A stretch of 64,000 bases of DNA from Pasteurellaceae bacterium LFhippo2 (GTDB lineage: Bacteria > Pseudomonadota > Gammaproteobacteria > Enterobacterales > Pasteurellaceae). Position 1 is the stretch's first letter. Each line of letters opens with the position of its first letter. The stretch is from assembly GCA_029852775.1 (NCBI GenBank), contig LEKJ01000015.1:17384-81383 (forward strand), in the 5' to 3' direction. Under the pieces are notes generated by a model that searched no databases, was not told the DNA's origin, and worked only from the letters and a program-made list of their open reading frames with translations. The position numbers and the translations under genes were made by a program. Below are positions 53,947 to 63,200 of the stretch, piece after piece.

Positions 53947-55242
53947 ATGTTAGAAAAATTTTTCCAAATTAGTCAGAAAGGCAGTAGTGTCAAAACAGAA
54001 ATCGTGGCAGGGATCACGACATTTTTCACTATGGTCTATATCGTTTTTGTAAACCCATCAATTTTAGGCGTGGCAGGAATGGATACGCAGGTTGTTTTCG
54101 TTACAACTTGTTTAATCGCTGCTTTCGGCACTATCGCAATGGGCTTATTCAGTAACCTTCCTATCGCACTTGCGCCAGCAATGGGCTTGAACGCATTCTT
54201 TGCGTTTGTGGTTGTACAGAAACTTGGCTACTCGTGGCAAACGGGTATGGGCGCAATTTTCTTGGGTTCGGTAGGTTTATTCGTTTTAACCGTATTACAA
54301 ATTCGTTACTGGTTTATGTCAGCGATTCCACTTGGTTTACGTGTGGGTATCGGTGCAGGTATCGGCTTATTTATCGCATTAATCGGCTTTAAAAATATGG
54401 GCTTAGTAGTTGCAAATCCAGCAACATTAGTTGCGCTAGGCGAATTACACGATCCAAAAGTGTTAATGGGTATTTTAGGTTTCTTCATCATTGTGGCTCT
54501 TGCGGCAAAAGGCTTTAACTCGGGCGTATTAATCTCAATCGTAGTGGTAACAAGCCTTGCATTAATCTTTGACCCAGATGTGAAATTCAACGGTTTTGTT
54601 TCAACTCCGCCAAGTCTGGATGCTGTTGTTGGCCAAGTTGATATTGCAGGTGCATTAGATACAGCTCTATTAGGCATTATCTTCTCGTTTATGTTGGTAA
54701 ACCTATTCGACTCATCAGGCACCTTAATTGCGGTAACGGACAAAGCAGGTTTAGCGGACAAACAAGGCCGTTTCCCGAAAATGAAACAAGCGTTATATGT
54801 GGATAGCGTAAGTGCAATGGCAGGTTCATATATGGGCACATCGGCAATCAGTACCTATATCGAAAGCGGTTCTGGTATCTCTGTGGGCGGTCGTACAGGT
54901 TTAACTGCGGTTGTGGTTGGTCTATTATTCCTATTAACGATCTTCTTCTCGCCATTAGCCGCTGTTGTGCCGGCTTATGCAACCGCAGGGGCATTAGTAT
55001 TCGTGGGGATCTTAATGGCTTCAAGCCTAATTGAAGTACAATGGGATGATTTAACCGAAGCAACTCCAGCATTTATTACAACCGCAATGATGCCATTTAC
55101 CTACTCAATTACTGAAGGTATCGCATTTGGTTTTATCAGCTACTGTATTATGAAAATCTGCACTGGTCGTTATAAAGAAGTGAATGCACCAGTGGCAGTG
55201 GTTTCATTACTCTTTATTGCAAAATTTGTGTGGGTAGGTTAA
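53947..55242 (+). CDS. NCS2/AzgA-type purine permease
   Basis: A 431-residue inner-membrane transporter with about 12-14 helices. The N-terminus KTEIVAGITTFFTMVYIVFVNPSIL, ALAPAMGLNAFFAF near residue 75, LFDSSGTLIAVTDKAGL near 258 and GTSAISTYIESGSGISVGGRTGL near 298 are signatures of the AzgA branch. E. coli members of that branch import adenine or guanine/hypoxanthine with protons. The exact purine cannot be assigned. The gene has its own terminator and is bracketed with ccmG by inverted 48-bp repeats. Confidence 0.9.
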   Translation: MLEKFFQISQKGSSVKTEIVAGITTFFTMVYIVFVNPSILGVAGMDTQVVFVTTCLIAAFGTIAMGLFSNLPIALAPAMGLNAFFAFVVVQKLGYSWQTGMGAIFLGSVGLFVLTVLQIRYWFMSAIPLGLRVGIGAGIGLFIALIGFKNMGLVVANPATLVALGELHDPKVLMGILGFFIIVALAAKGFNSGVLISIVVVTSLALIFDPDVKFNGFVSTPPSLDAVVGQVDIAGALDTALLGIIFSFMLVNLFDSSGTLIAVTDKAGLADKQGRFPKMKQALYVDSVSAMAGSYMGTSAISTYIESGSGISVGGRTGLTAVVVGLLFLLTIFFSPLAAVVPAYATAGALVFVGILMASSLIEVQWDDLTEATPAFITTAMMPFTYSITEGIAFGFISYCIMKICTGRYKEVNAPVAVVSLLFIAKFVWVG

Positions 55243-55262
55243 TCCCTATCAGATAATGGACG

Positions 55263-55296
55263 CACCCTGTTTCTCATATTGGGACAGGGTGTTTTT
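55263..55296 (+). terminator. Intrinsic terminator after the purine permease
   Basis: CACCCTGT/ACAGGGTG stem followed by T5, just upstream of the ccmG RBS. Confidence 0.85.
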
Positions 55297-55310
55297 ATAA
55301 GGAAAGCTCA

Positions 55311-55841
55311 ATGAGAAAAACACTCCTTTTTTTGCCTTTAGCGCTATTACTTGTAGCAGTTGCCTTTTTAGTGGTTCAACTTAAAAATCCGGATTCAGTT
55401 TCCCCAAGCGAAGACTGGCGCGGTAAGCCATTTCCAGAATTTAGCTTACCCCATTTAACTGATCCACACGCGACTTTAACCAAAAACAGTTTACCCAAAG
55501 AGCCGTTTATTTTAAATGTGTGGGCGAGTTGGTGTACTTGGTGTATCAAAGAGTTTCCGATTTTGCTTGAACTTCAAAAACAGGGCGTGCAAATTGTTGG
55601 GCTAACTTATTCAGACCGTCCTGATAATGCTCTCGAAGCCTTACAAAAATGGGGCGATCCTTTTGTGTTTAGCATTGATGATTATCAGCGTGGTTTTTTA
55701 ATTCAAACCTTAAAAGTGAGCTCTGCACCATCCAGTTATTTGATTGATAAAAAGGGTGTAATTCGTTATCAGCAGAAAGGTTATAATCCTGATTTTGCCA
55801 AAGATTTTTTACCGAAGTTGGAAGAGTTAAGAAAAGAATAA
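55311..55841 (+). CDS. dsbE: Cytochrome c biogenesis thioredoxin CcmG/DsbE
   Basis: A membrane-anchored periplasmic thioredoxin that keeps apocytochrome c reduced for haem attachment. It has 176 residues: an N-terminal anchor at about 5-24, and active site WASWCTWCIKEFP near residue 72, where the CXXC is CTWC. GKPFPEFSLP is typical of DsbE. ccmH and ccmI follow downstream, but palindromes separate them. ccmF is not in the window. Confidence 0.93.
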   Translation: MRKTLLFLPLALLLVAVAFLVVQLKNPDSVSPSEDWRGKPFPEFSLPHLTDPHATLTKNSLPKEPFILNVWASWCTWCIKEFPILLELQKQGVQIVGLTYSDRPDNALEALQKWGDPFVFSIDDYQRGFLIQTLKVSSAPSSYLIDKKGVIRYQQKGYNPDFAKDFLPKLEELRKE

Positions 55842-55856
55842 ATGTGTAATATTATT

Positions 55857-55904
55857 GTAGGGGCGTGTTGCACACGCCCGCGGGCGTACGCAGTACGCCC
55901 CTAC
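55857..55904. repeat. 48-bp compound palindrome (families B+A), right copy
   Basis: Exact reverse complement of 53859-53906. Together the two copies bracket 1.95 kb holding the purine permease and ccmG. Confidence 0.9.
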
Positions 55905-55968
55905 ATTTTAGCATTATTCTAAGAAAGGAATATTGGGACACGTTGCGCGTGTCCGAAAGAGATGTTTA

Positions 55969-56355
55969 ATGAAAAAATATTTGTTACTAATTCTATTTTG
56001 TTTTTCAACCATTGCCACAGCGGAAATGGTTGATACCTTTGAATTTCATTCTGATGCAGAGCGAATCCGCGCGGTAAATTTAGCGCGTTCTTTACGTTGT
56101 CCGCAGTGTCAAAATCAGAACCTTGTGGAATCGAATGCAACACAGGCTTATCAGCTTCGTTTAGAAGTGTATGAAATGGTTAATCAAGGCAAAAGCAACC
56201 AACAAATTATCGAGATTATGACCAACCGTTTTGGTGATTTTGTTAATTACAAACCGCCAGTGAATGCGAATACTTGGTTACTCTGGGGCGCGCCGTTTGG
56301 ATTGTTAGCGTTATTGTTAGGGGCTATTGGTTGGAGAGTCTTACGTAGGAAATAA
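55969..56355 (+). CDS. ccmH: Cytochrome c maturation protein CcmH (NrfF-like)
   Basis: A 128-residue haem-lyase thioredoxin-like subunit. It has a signal peptide (cleavage after ATA, about residue 18), then LRCPQCQNQNLVES, the CcmH motif with redox CXXC. RFGDFVNYKPP lies before a C-terminal membrane helix (about 100-122). The start at 55969 is chosen over 55933, which would precede the signal peptide with an unrelated stretch. It is the short form, without the TPR half fused in E. coli CcmH. Confidence 0.92.
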   Translation: MKKYLLLILFCFSTIATAEMVDTFEFHSDAERIRAVNLARSLRCPQCQNQNLVESNATQAYQLRLEVYEMVNQGKSNQQIIEIMTNRFGDFVNYKPPVNANTWLLWGAPFGLLALLLGAIGWRVLRRK

Positions 56356-56367
56356 ATTTATTTTGAT

Positions 56368-56436
56368 GCTGGCGCGAGCGTCTCGCTCGTGCCTGATTTC
56401 AAATAGTCAAGGCACGAGCGAGACGCTCGCGCCAGC
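56368..56436. repeat. Inverted pair of family C palindromes between ccmH and ccmI
   Basis: 26-base arms (56368-56393 and 56411-56436) are exact reverse complements with a 17-base loop. The right arm equals the solo copy at 35646-35671. The hairpin lies inside a ccm gene cluster. Confidence 0.9.
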
Positions 56437-56457
56437 AGAATATTGGAAAAATAAATA

Positions 56458-57207
56458 ATGAACAACCGTAATCAATTAAACCAACAACACTATCAACAAT
56501 CGCTACAATTTGCCGAGCATTATCCTGACGGTGATAAACAGCAATTAATCGCAGAAATCGAACAGCGTCATCAATTTGAGCAATCTCTTATATCACAAAC
56601 GGATTTGCAAAAAAATTCAAAAACTAGACCGGTTGTATTGGTATTATTTGGACTATTTATTGTATTTGTTGTGAGTGGAATTTTCTATTGGCAGACAGGG
56701 CGCTATCAACAAGTGCAACAAGGTCAGCAAGCCTTTAACCAGTTTCAGCAACAAAATGCCGAGCTCAATAGCATTGAACGTAATAATCGTTATATCGAAA
56801 CTTTACAAAATCATCTGCGCCAAAACCCTAATAATGGCGAAGTGTGGTTTGAGCTTGGGCAGGCTTATTCATTAAATAATGATTTTAAATCGGCACTAAT
56901 CTGTTTTACCAATGCGCAAACGGTGTTAGGCAAAACCCCTGCCATTTTAGGCGCAATGGCAACGGTAGATTATTATCAACATAAACAGCATTTAACCGAG
57001 CAAGCAAAAGAGTGGATTAATGATGCTCTAAGCAAAGATCCGAAAGAGAGTGCGAGTCTATTGATTTTAGCGTCTGAAGCCTTTTTAAAGAATGATTATA
57101 AACAGGCAATAGATCGCTGGCAGTCCGCTTTGGATAGCGGTAACCAGTCTATCGACCGCCGAGCAATTATTCAGAGTATTCAAATGGCGGAGAGAATGGC
57201 GAGATAA
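56458..57207 (+). CDS. CcmI/NrfG-like TPR protein of cytochrome c maturation
   Basis: A 249-residue protein with one membrane helix (about 60-78, VLVLFGLFIVFVVSGIFYW) and a C-terminal TPR region (about 110-240), with NPNNGEVWFELGQAYSLNNDFKSAL as the clearest repeat. Such proteins hold apocytochrome c for CcmF/CcmH. Its N-terminal 55 residues are Gln-rich. The ACAACCGGTC variant uptake signal lies in the gene at 56627-56636. CcmI and NrfG are hard to tell apart, so no symbol is given. Confidence 0.82.
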   Translation: MNNRNQLNQQHYQQSLQFAEHYPDGDKQQLIAEIEQRHQFEQSLISQTDLQKNSKTRPVVLVLFGLFIVFVVSGIFYWQTGRYQQVQQGQQAFNQFQQQNAELNSIERNNRYIETLQNHLRQNPNNGEVWFELGQAYSLNNDFKSALICFTNAQTVLGKTPAILGAMATVDYYQHKQHLTEQAKEWINDALSKDPKESASLLILASEAFLKNDYKQAIDRWQSALDSGNQSIDRRAIIQSIQMAERMAR

Positions 57208-57294
57208 AATCAGTGTTTTGTAACTATTGTACAAATTGCTGCTAAAGAGTTTTAGGCAGAAAGATGGCTGAGACATAAAATTTATCTGAAAGGA

Positions 57295-57322
57295 TTGACT
57301 TTAATTTGATAGTCTTTAGAAT
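57295..57322 (+). promoter_or_regulatory. Sigma-70 promoter of rpsO
   Basis: TTGACT (57295-57300) and TAGAAT (57317-57322) are 16 bases apart. About 70 bases of leader precede the rpsO start. Confidence 0.6.
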
Positions 57323-57398
57323 ACACAACTTCCTGTCATAGCTGAGTTAGAGATCGGCTATTGATGAATTTAAACTTAACTACTTTTTGGAGTAAAAA

Positions 57399-57668
57399 AT
57401 GTCTCTAAGTACAGAAAAAAAAGCTGCAATCGTTGCTGAATTTGGTCGTGATGCAAAAGACACTGGTTCTTCAGAAGTGCAAATCGCACTTTTAACTGCA
57501 CAAATCAACCACTTACAAGGTCACTTTGCGGAGCACAAAAAAGATCACCACGGTCGTCGCGGTTTATTACGTATGGTTTCACGTCGTCGTAAATTATTAG
57601 ACTACTTAAAACGTACTGATCTTGCTAAATATTCAGAAACTATCGCACGTTTAGGTTTACGTCGCTAA
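57399..57668 (+). CDS. rpsO: 30S ribosomal protein S15
   Basis: Primary 16S rRNA-binding protein of the 30S platform, 89 residues, all helical. [22 protein letters not shown] and [23 protein letters not shown] are the rRNA-contacting regions. The terminator at 57684-57707 follows directly. pnp, its usual downstream partner in enterics, is not here; sapF follows instead. Confidence 0.98.
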   Translation: MSLSTEKKAAIVAEFGRDAKDTGSSEVQIALLTAQINHLQGHFAEHKKDHHGRRGLLRMVSRRRKLLDYLKRTDLAKYSETIARLGLRR

Positions 57669-57683
57669 TTTCAGAATTTGAAG

Positions 57684-57707
57684 AACCGAGCTTAGGCTCG
57701 GTTTTTT
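57684..57707 (+). terminator. Intrinsic terminator after rpsO
   Basis: AACCGAGC/GCTCGGTT stem with a 3-base loop and T7. Confidence 0.92.
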
Positions 57708-57729
57708 TATACTTATTTTTAGGTGTTTT

Positions 57730-58530
57730 ATGGCTCTTCCACTTCTTGATGTTCAATCTCTTAGTAAACGATTTGTTGAACGCACAAGCTTATTTCATAA
57801 GCAAGATTTCTATGCTGTGAAAAATGTATCATTTACTTTAAATCACCAAGAAACTTTGGCGATTATTGGGGCTAATGGTGCAGGAAAATCGACTTTAGCG
57901 AAAATGTTGATTGGTATCACTGAACCGACGTCAGGCAAAATGTTTTTAGGTGAACACGAACTAGAATTTGGTGATTATGCTTATCGAGCCAAAAAGATCC
58001 GTATGATTTTCCAAGATCCAAACGATGCTTTTGACCCAAATTATAATATTGGGCAGATCTTAGATTCACCATTAAATTTAGCAACAAATCTGCCTGAAGA
58101 AAAGCGTAATGAACGTATCTTTAAAACACTAAAGCTAGTAGGGATGTATCCTGAAGATGCGCTAATTCATATTAAAGATGCGTCTAGTAGTCAAAAGCAG
58201 CGAATTGCTTTGGCTAGAACGCTAATTTTAAATCCTGAGATTATTATTGTGGATGATACTTTGAGTAATTTGGACTTTTCACTAAAGAGCCAACTTACTA
58301 ATTTAATGTTGAATCTTCAGCAGCGTTTAGGGTTGAGTTATATTTATATTGGTCAGAATCTAGGTTTAATTAAACATTTAGCGGATAAAATTTTAGTGAT
58401 GGAAAATGGCGAAGTTGTGGAATATGGCCCTACTAAAGAAGTGCTACTTAATCCCCAACACAGCATTACTGCACGTTTAATTGAAAGTCATTTTGGGCAT
58501 AAACTGACGGCAGATATGTGGGGAAGGTAG
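57730..58530 (+). CDS. sapF: SapF-like peptide ABC transporter ATPase
   Basis: A 266-residue ATPase resembling SapF of the Sap antimicrobial-peptide importer. Walker A is GANGAGKST near residue 48. The usual LSGGQ signature is replaced by ASSSQKQRIALAR, as in SapF proteins; Walker B is IIIVDDTL. The switch His is a Gln (YIGQNLG). In H. influenzae, sapF ends a sapABCDF operon; here no other sap gene is near, and rpsO and an antiporter flank it. The SapF assignment rests on the variant signature. Confidence 0.82.
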   Translation: MALPLLDVQSLSKRFVERTSLFHKQDFYAVKNVSFTLNHQETLAIIGANGAGKSTLAKMLIGITEPTSGKMFLGEHELEFGDYAYRAKKIRMIFQDPNDAFDPNYNIGQILDSPLNLATNLPEEKRNERIFKTLKLVGMYPEDALIHIKDASSSQKQRIALARTLILNPEIIIVDDTLSNLDFSLKSQLTNLMLNLQQRLGLSYIYIGQNLGLIKHLADKILVMENGEVVEYGPTKEVLLNPQHSITARLIESHFGHKLTADMWGR

Positions 58531-58820
58531 CTTTTCTTCTATCTAGATAAAATTACTGAATGCAATTTTAGCCTGTCTTAATACTTGAGCCCGCCTGTTA
58601 GAATGTTGGCAAGCCAATATTCCTATTCAAAGCATTTTCACCGTAAGCGGGTAAAAGTTGGTGAAATTTAGCAAAAATATGAGATGTTATCAGATTGTGC
58701 TGTGAAGTTCCGCTCAGGCGTTTCAGGCTGGGAGAACAAGCATATAAATCCACTTTGCAATTTTGTTCAAAATTTGCTTTAATTTACGTCTATTCAAACT
58801 CTCTTTGTAAGGAATACCGA
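58531..58820. other. Intergenic region before the CPA1 antiporter, possible structured leader
   Basis: No believable coding sequence. TTCACC/GGTGAA (about 58636-58664) can enclose GTAAGCGGG, and CGCTCAGGCGTTTCAGGCTGGGAG (about 58712) looks structured. An AT-rich promoter-like stretch follows near 58780. I cannot match it to a known RNA family. Confidence 0.4.
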
Positions 58821-60122
58821 ATGGGTATTTACACATATATCTGCTTCTTATCAGCACTTTCTATCTTACTGGGTTTTATCACGCATAAAATCAGCGATAA
58901 AGTCCAATCCACAATCGCGATTACCGCTGCAGCAATGGTTGGCTCTCTATTACTTCTATTTTTAGGTTCTTTAGGCTGGTTCAGTCTAGATAGTATTGCT
59001 AAAGAAGTTATGGAACAAGTTGACTTCAAAAGCTTCCTATTAAACGGGATTCTAGGCTTTCTGCTTTTTGCCGGTTCTCTTGGTATTAAACTTCCCGTTC
59101 TTAAAGATCAAAAATGGGAAATTACCGTTTTTGCTCTGTTCTCAACTTTAGCCTCAACACTCATTATTGGCGTACTAATTTATGCCGCAGGCCACTTAAT
59201 CGGGCTACAAATTGATTTAATTTACTGTATCGTTTTTGGTGCTTTAATTTCTCCAACTGACCCTATTGCGGTATTGGCTATCATCAAGAATCTCCGTGCG
59301 CCAAAGCGTTTATCAATGCAAGTAGAAGGTGAATCTCTATTTAATGATGGTGTTGGCTTAGTTATTTTCTTAACCGTTTTTGCGGTTGCTTTTGGCGGCC
59401 AAGAAGCAACATTCTCAGGCATTATGGGATTATTCCTTCACGAGGCGATTGGCGGTATTTTAGTTGGCTTTGTGTTTGGATTTATTGCACATATTCTGAT
59501 CTCATCCACAGATGACGGTAGTATGGAGATTCTTCTTACACTCACAATTCCAACCGCCGGTTTTATGCTTGCTAACAGTGTATTACACGTTTCAGGTGCA
59601 TTAGCTATGGTGGTTGCGGGGATTATGATTGGCAACTGGACTCGTCGCTCAGGTTTTTCTGAGCAGAGCCAACGTTATTTAGATCACTTTTGGGAGATGA
59701 TTGATCACTTCCTTAACTCGTTGTTGTTCTTCCTAATTGGTTTTGCGATTTTATTGGTTGATTTTAATGTTTATGGCATTGTGTTAATGATTGTAGCAAT
59801 CCCTGTTTGTTTAGCGTCACGCTACATTAGTTTATGGATTCCATTTAAAGCGATGCAGCAATTCCGTACTTATAACCCCTATACATTAAAAATTATGTCG
59901 TGGGGCGGATTACGTGGTGGTTTAGCGTTAGCAATGGCGCTGTCAATTCCGGCTAAAACGGCTTATGCGAATGGCATTGATGTCAAGGAACTTATTCTAG
60001 TTATGACTTACTCGGTGGTTATGTTCTCTATTCTTGTGCAAGGTTCAACAGTTGAGCCGATGATTCGTAAAGCGAAGCAAGTTGATCCAAACCGAGAAGA
60101 GTATTTGAAGCCGACAGAATAA
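58821..60122 (+). CDS. CPA1-family cation:proton antiporter (NhaP-like)
   Basis: A 433-residue membrane protein with about 12 helices. ALISPTDPIAVLAIIK near residue 140 holds the ion-binding Asp region, and EGESLFNDGVGLVIF near 170 is the CPA1 signature (ND motif). SWGGLRGGLALAMAL near 360 is also typical. It exchanges Na+ or K+ for H+. The start at 58821 follows AAGGAA; an in-frame upstream codon at 58695 would add unrelated sequence. A hairpin follows at 60135-60176. Confidence 0.9.
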   Translation: MGIYTYICFLSALSILLGFITHKISDKVQSTIAITAAAMVGSLLLLFLGSLGWFSLDSIAKEVMEQVDFKSFLLNGILGFLLFAGSLGIKLPVLKDQKWEITVFALFSTLASTLIIGVLIYAAGHLIGLQIDLIYCIVFGALISPTDPIAVLAIIKNLRAPKRLSMQVEGESLFNDGVGLVIFLTVFAVAFGGQEATFSGIMGLFLHEAIGGILVGFVFGFIAHILISSTDDGSMEILLTLTIPTAGFMLANSVLHVSGALAMVVAGIMIGNWTRRSGFSEQSQRYLDHFWEMIDHFLNSLLFFLIGFAILLVDFNVYGIVLMIVAIPVCLASRYISLWIPFKAMQQFRTYNPYTLKIMSWGGLRGGLALAMALSIPAKTAYANGIDVKELILVMTYSVVMFSILVQGSTVEPMIRKAKQVDPNREEYLKPTE

Positions 60123-60134
60123 AGAGTTCTGTTT

Positions 60135-60176
60135 CTCTCTCTGCTAAATTGCGTTTAGCAATTTTCGCAGAGAGAG
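60135..60176. terminator. Hairpin between the antiporter gene and mfd
   Basis: CTCTCTCTGC/GCAGAGAGAG enclose an inner CTAAATTGCGTTTAG hairpin. No T-tract follows, so terminator strength is uncertain. Confidence 0.55.
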
Positions 60177-60274
60177 CCACAAGCGCTTCTATTACAGCGA
60201 TTTTTTGCAGATCACACCAAAGGCGAGTAAACTACGCCTATTTGCAAAATTTATCGGAAAATAGACCGCTTGCT

Positions 60275-63200
60275 ATGTCTTTAGAAACATTCCCAAAACT
60301 TCAATTTACCTTACCTGATATAAACCGTGAGCTACAAGATCACCAAACACTTGGCAATCTTGTTGGACACTCTGATGTGCTGGCGATAGCCGAAGCTTGC
60401 CAACAGTTTAATGGCTTGAGTGTGGTGGTAACCCCTGATACTCGCACGGCTTTACGCTTAGAAAAGAGCCTAGCACAATTTACTCAACAATCTGTTCAGT
60501 TATTTCCAGACTGGGAGACTCTTCCTTACGATAATTTCTCGCCACACCAAGATATTATCTCGGCGCGTTTATCGGCTTTGTTCCAACTGCAACAAGGCAA
60601 TAAGCAGATTTTTCTGTTGCCAATCAATACCTTATTACAGAAACTTTGTCCGCCGAGTTACTTATCAAACAATGTGTTATTAATTAAAAAAGGTGATAGA
60701 TTTTCGATTGAGAAATTGCGTTTACAGCTTGAAAATGCAGGCTATCGTGCTGTTGAGCAAGTATTGGAATATGGCGAATATGCGGTGCGTGGTGCTTTAT
60801 TAGATCTCTATCCAATGGGTGCAGAAGCGCCTTACCGTTTAGATTTCTTTGATGATGAGATCGACTCAATCCGCACTTTTGATGTGGACAATCAGCGTAC
60901 CATTACTGAAATTAGTGAAATTAATCTACTGCCAGCCCACGAGTTCCCAACAGATAGCAAAGGGATCGAATTTTTCCGAATGCAATTTAGGGAAGTATTT
61001 GGCGAGATTCGCCGTGAGCCTGAACATATCTATCAGCAAGTTAGTAAAGGGATCTTAAATGCGGGGATCGAATACTGGCAACCGCTATTCTTTGAAGAGA
61101 TGGCGAGCTTTTTCGATTATTTGCCAAAAAATACCTTATTTATTACTTATGCAGATATTCAGCAAAAAGCAGAACAATTTCAAAAGGATACTTTAACACG
61201 CTACGAAAGTCGCCGTGTCGATCCAATGCGTCCGTTACTTATGCCTGAACGTTTATGGTTTGGGATTGATGCAATTAATCAGCAGTTAAAAAATTATCCA
61301 CGTTTAACTCTTACTAATGAGAAAGTACGTAAATCGGCTGCGAAACAGAATGCGAATGTGATTGCATTACCTGAAGTGGCGATTCAATCGGGCAGTAAAG
61401 ATCCTTTTATCCATTTCCAACAATTCCGTCAGAAATTTAAAGGCAATATTCTTTTCTCTGTGGAAACAGAAGGTCGCCGTGAGACCTTATTAGATCTGCT
61501 TTCGCCAACAGGGATTAAACCAAAGCAGATCAAAAAACTAAGCGAGATCGAATCGCAATTTAGCTTGATGATCGGCGCGCTGGATCAAGGTTTTATTCTT
61601 GAAGATACAACCGGTCAGAACTTGGCAATAATTTGCGAAACGGATTTATTGGGCGAAAAAGTTCAACAGAGCCGTAGTCGAGATAAAAGCCGTAAAACAG
61701 TGAATCCTGATACGCTTATTCGTAACCTTGCCGAGCTTAAAATCGGGCAGGCCGTTGTGCATTTAGAGAATGGAGTGGGGCGTTATGGCGGTTTGATGAC
61801 CTTAGATACAGGCGGAATCAAAGCTGAATACCTTGTGCTAAATTATGCCAATGATGCCAAACTTTATGTGCCAGTGGCTTCACTACATCTTATCAGCCGT
61901 TATATCGGCGGAGCAGATGAGAGCGCACCATTGCATAAATTAGGCAGTGAAGCATGGGCGAAAACCCGCCAAAAAGCCGCAGAAAAAATTCGCGATGTGG
62001 CGGCGGAATTGCTTGATGTTTATGCGAAAAGGGAATCGCAAACAGGCTTTACATTTGAATATGACCGTGATGCCTTTATGCAATTTAGCGCGACTTTCCC
62101 ATTTGAAGAAACCGAAGATCAGAAAATGGCGATCAACGCTGTTATCAGCGATATGTGCTTGCCAAAAGCGATGGATCGTTTGGTGTGTGGTGATGTGGGC
62201 TTTGGTAAAACCGAAGTGGCAATGCGTGCGACTTTCTTGGCGGTGATGAACCAAAAACAAGTGGCGATCCTTGCCCCAACGACTCTGCTTGCTCAACAAC
62301 ATTACGAAAACTTTAAAGACCGTTTTGCGAATCAGCCAGTACATGTGGAAGTATTATCCCGTTTTAAAACTGCCAAAGAGCAGAAAGAGATTTTAGAGCG
62401 CACGGCAGAAGGTAAAGTCGATATTCTAGTTGGGACTCATAAATTACTGCAAGAAGATGTCAAATTCCGTGATTTAGGCTTATTAGTGATTGATGAAGAA
62501 CACCGTTTTGGTGTGCGTCAAAAAGAGCGTATCAAGCAATTACGCGCGAATGTCGATATTCTAACGCTCACTGCAACGCCAATTCCACGCACCTTAAATA
62601 TGGCATTAAATGGAATGCGTGATTTGTCGATTATCGCGAGCCCGCCTGCGCGCCGCTTATCGATCAAAACCTTTGTGCGTCAAAGTGATGATACGGTAAT
62701 TAGGGAAGCCATTTTGCGTGAAATCTTACGTGGCGGACAGGTTTATTATCTGCATAATGATGTGGCAACCATTGAAAACTGTGCAAAACAGCTGGCAGAA
62801 CTTGTGCCAGAAGCACGGATTGTGATTGGGCACGGGCAAATGCGTGAGCGCGAATTAGAGCGTGTCATGTCGGATTTCTATCATCAGCGTTTTAATTTAC
62901 TGGTTTGCTCAACCATTATTGAAACAGGGATTGATGTGCCGACCGCAAATACGATTATTATCGAACGAGCGGATAAATTTGGCTTAGCACAGCTTCATCA
63001 GTTGCGTGGTCGTGTTGGACGTTCACATCATCAAGCCTATGCCTATATGCTAACGCCGCACCCGAAAACACTCACTAAAGATGCTCAACAGCGTTTAGAA
63101 GCAATGAGTACCATTGATAACTTAGGTGCAGGCTTTGTACTCGCGACTCATGATTTAGAAATTCGTGGTGCAGGGGAGTTATTAGGCAGTGAGCAGAGCG

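Noticed and set aside
60149-60274. N-terminal extension of mfd from an earlier in-frame codon
   Set aside because: It would translate through an intergenic hairpin and an uptake signal; the ATG at 60275 gives the normal Mfd N-terminus.
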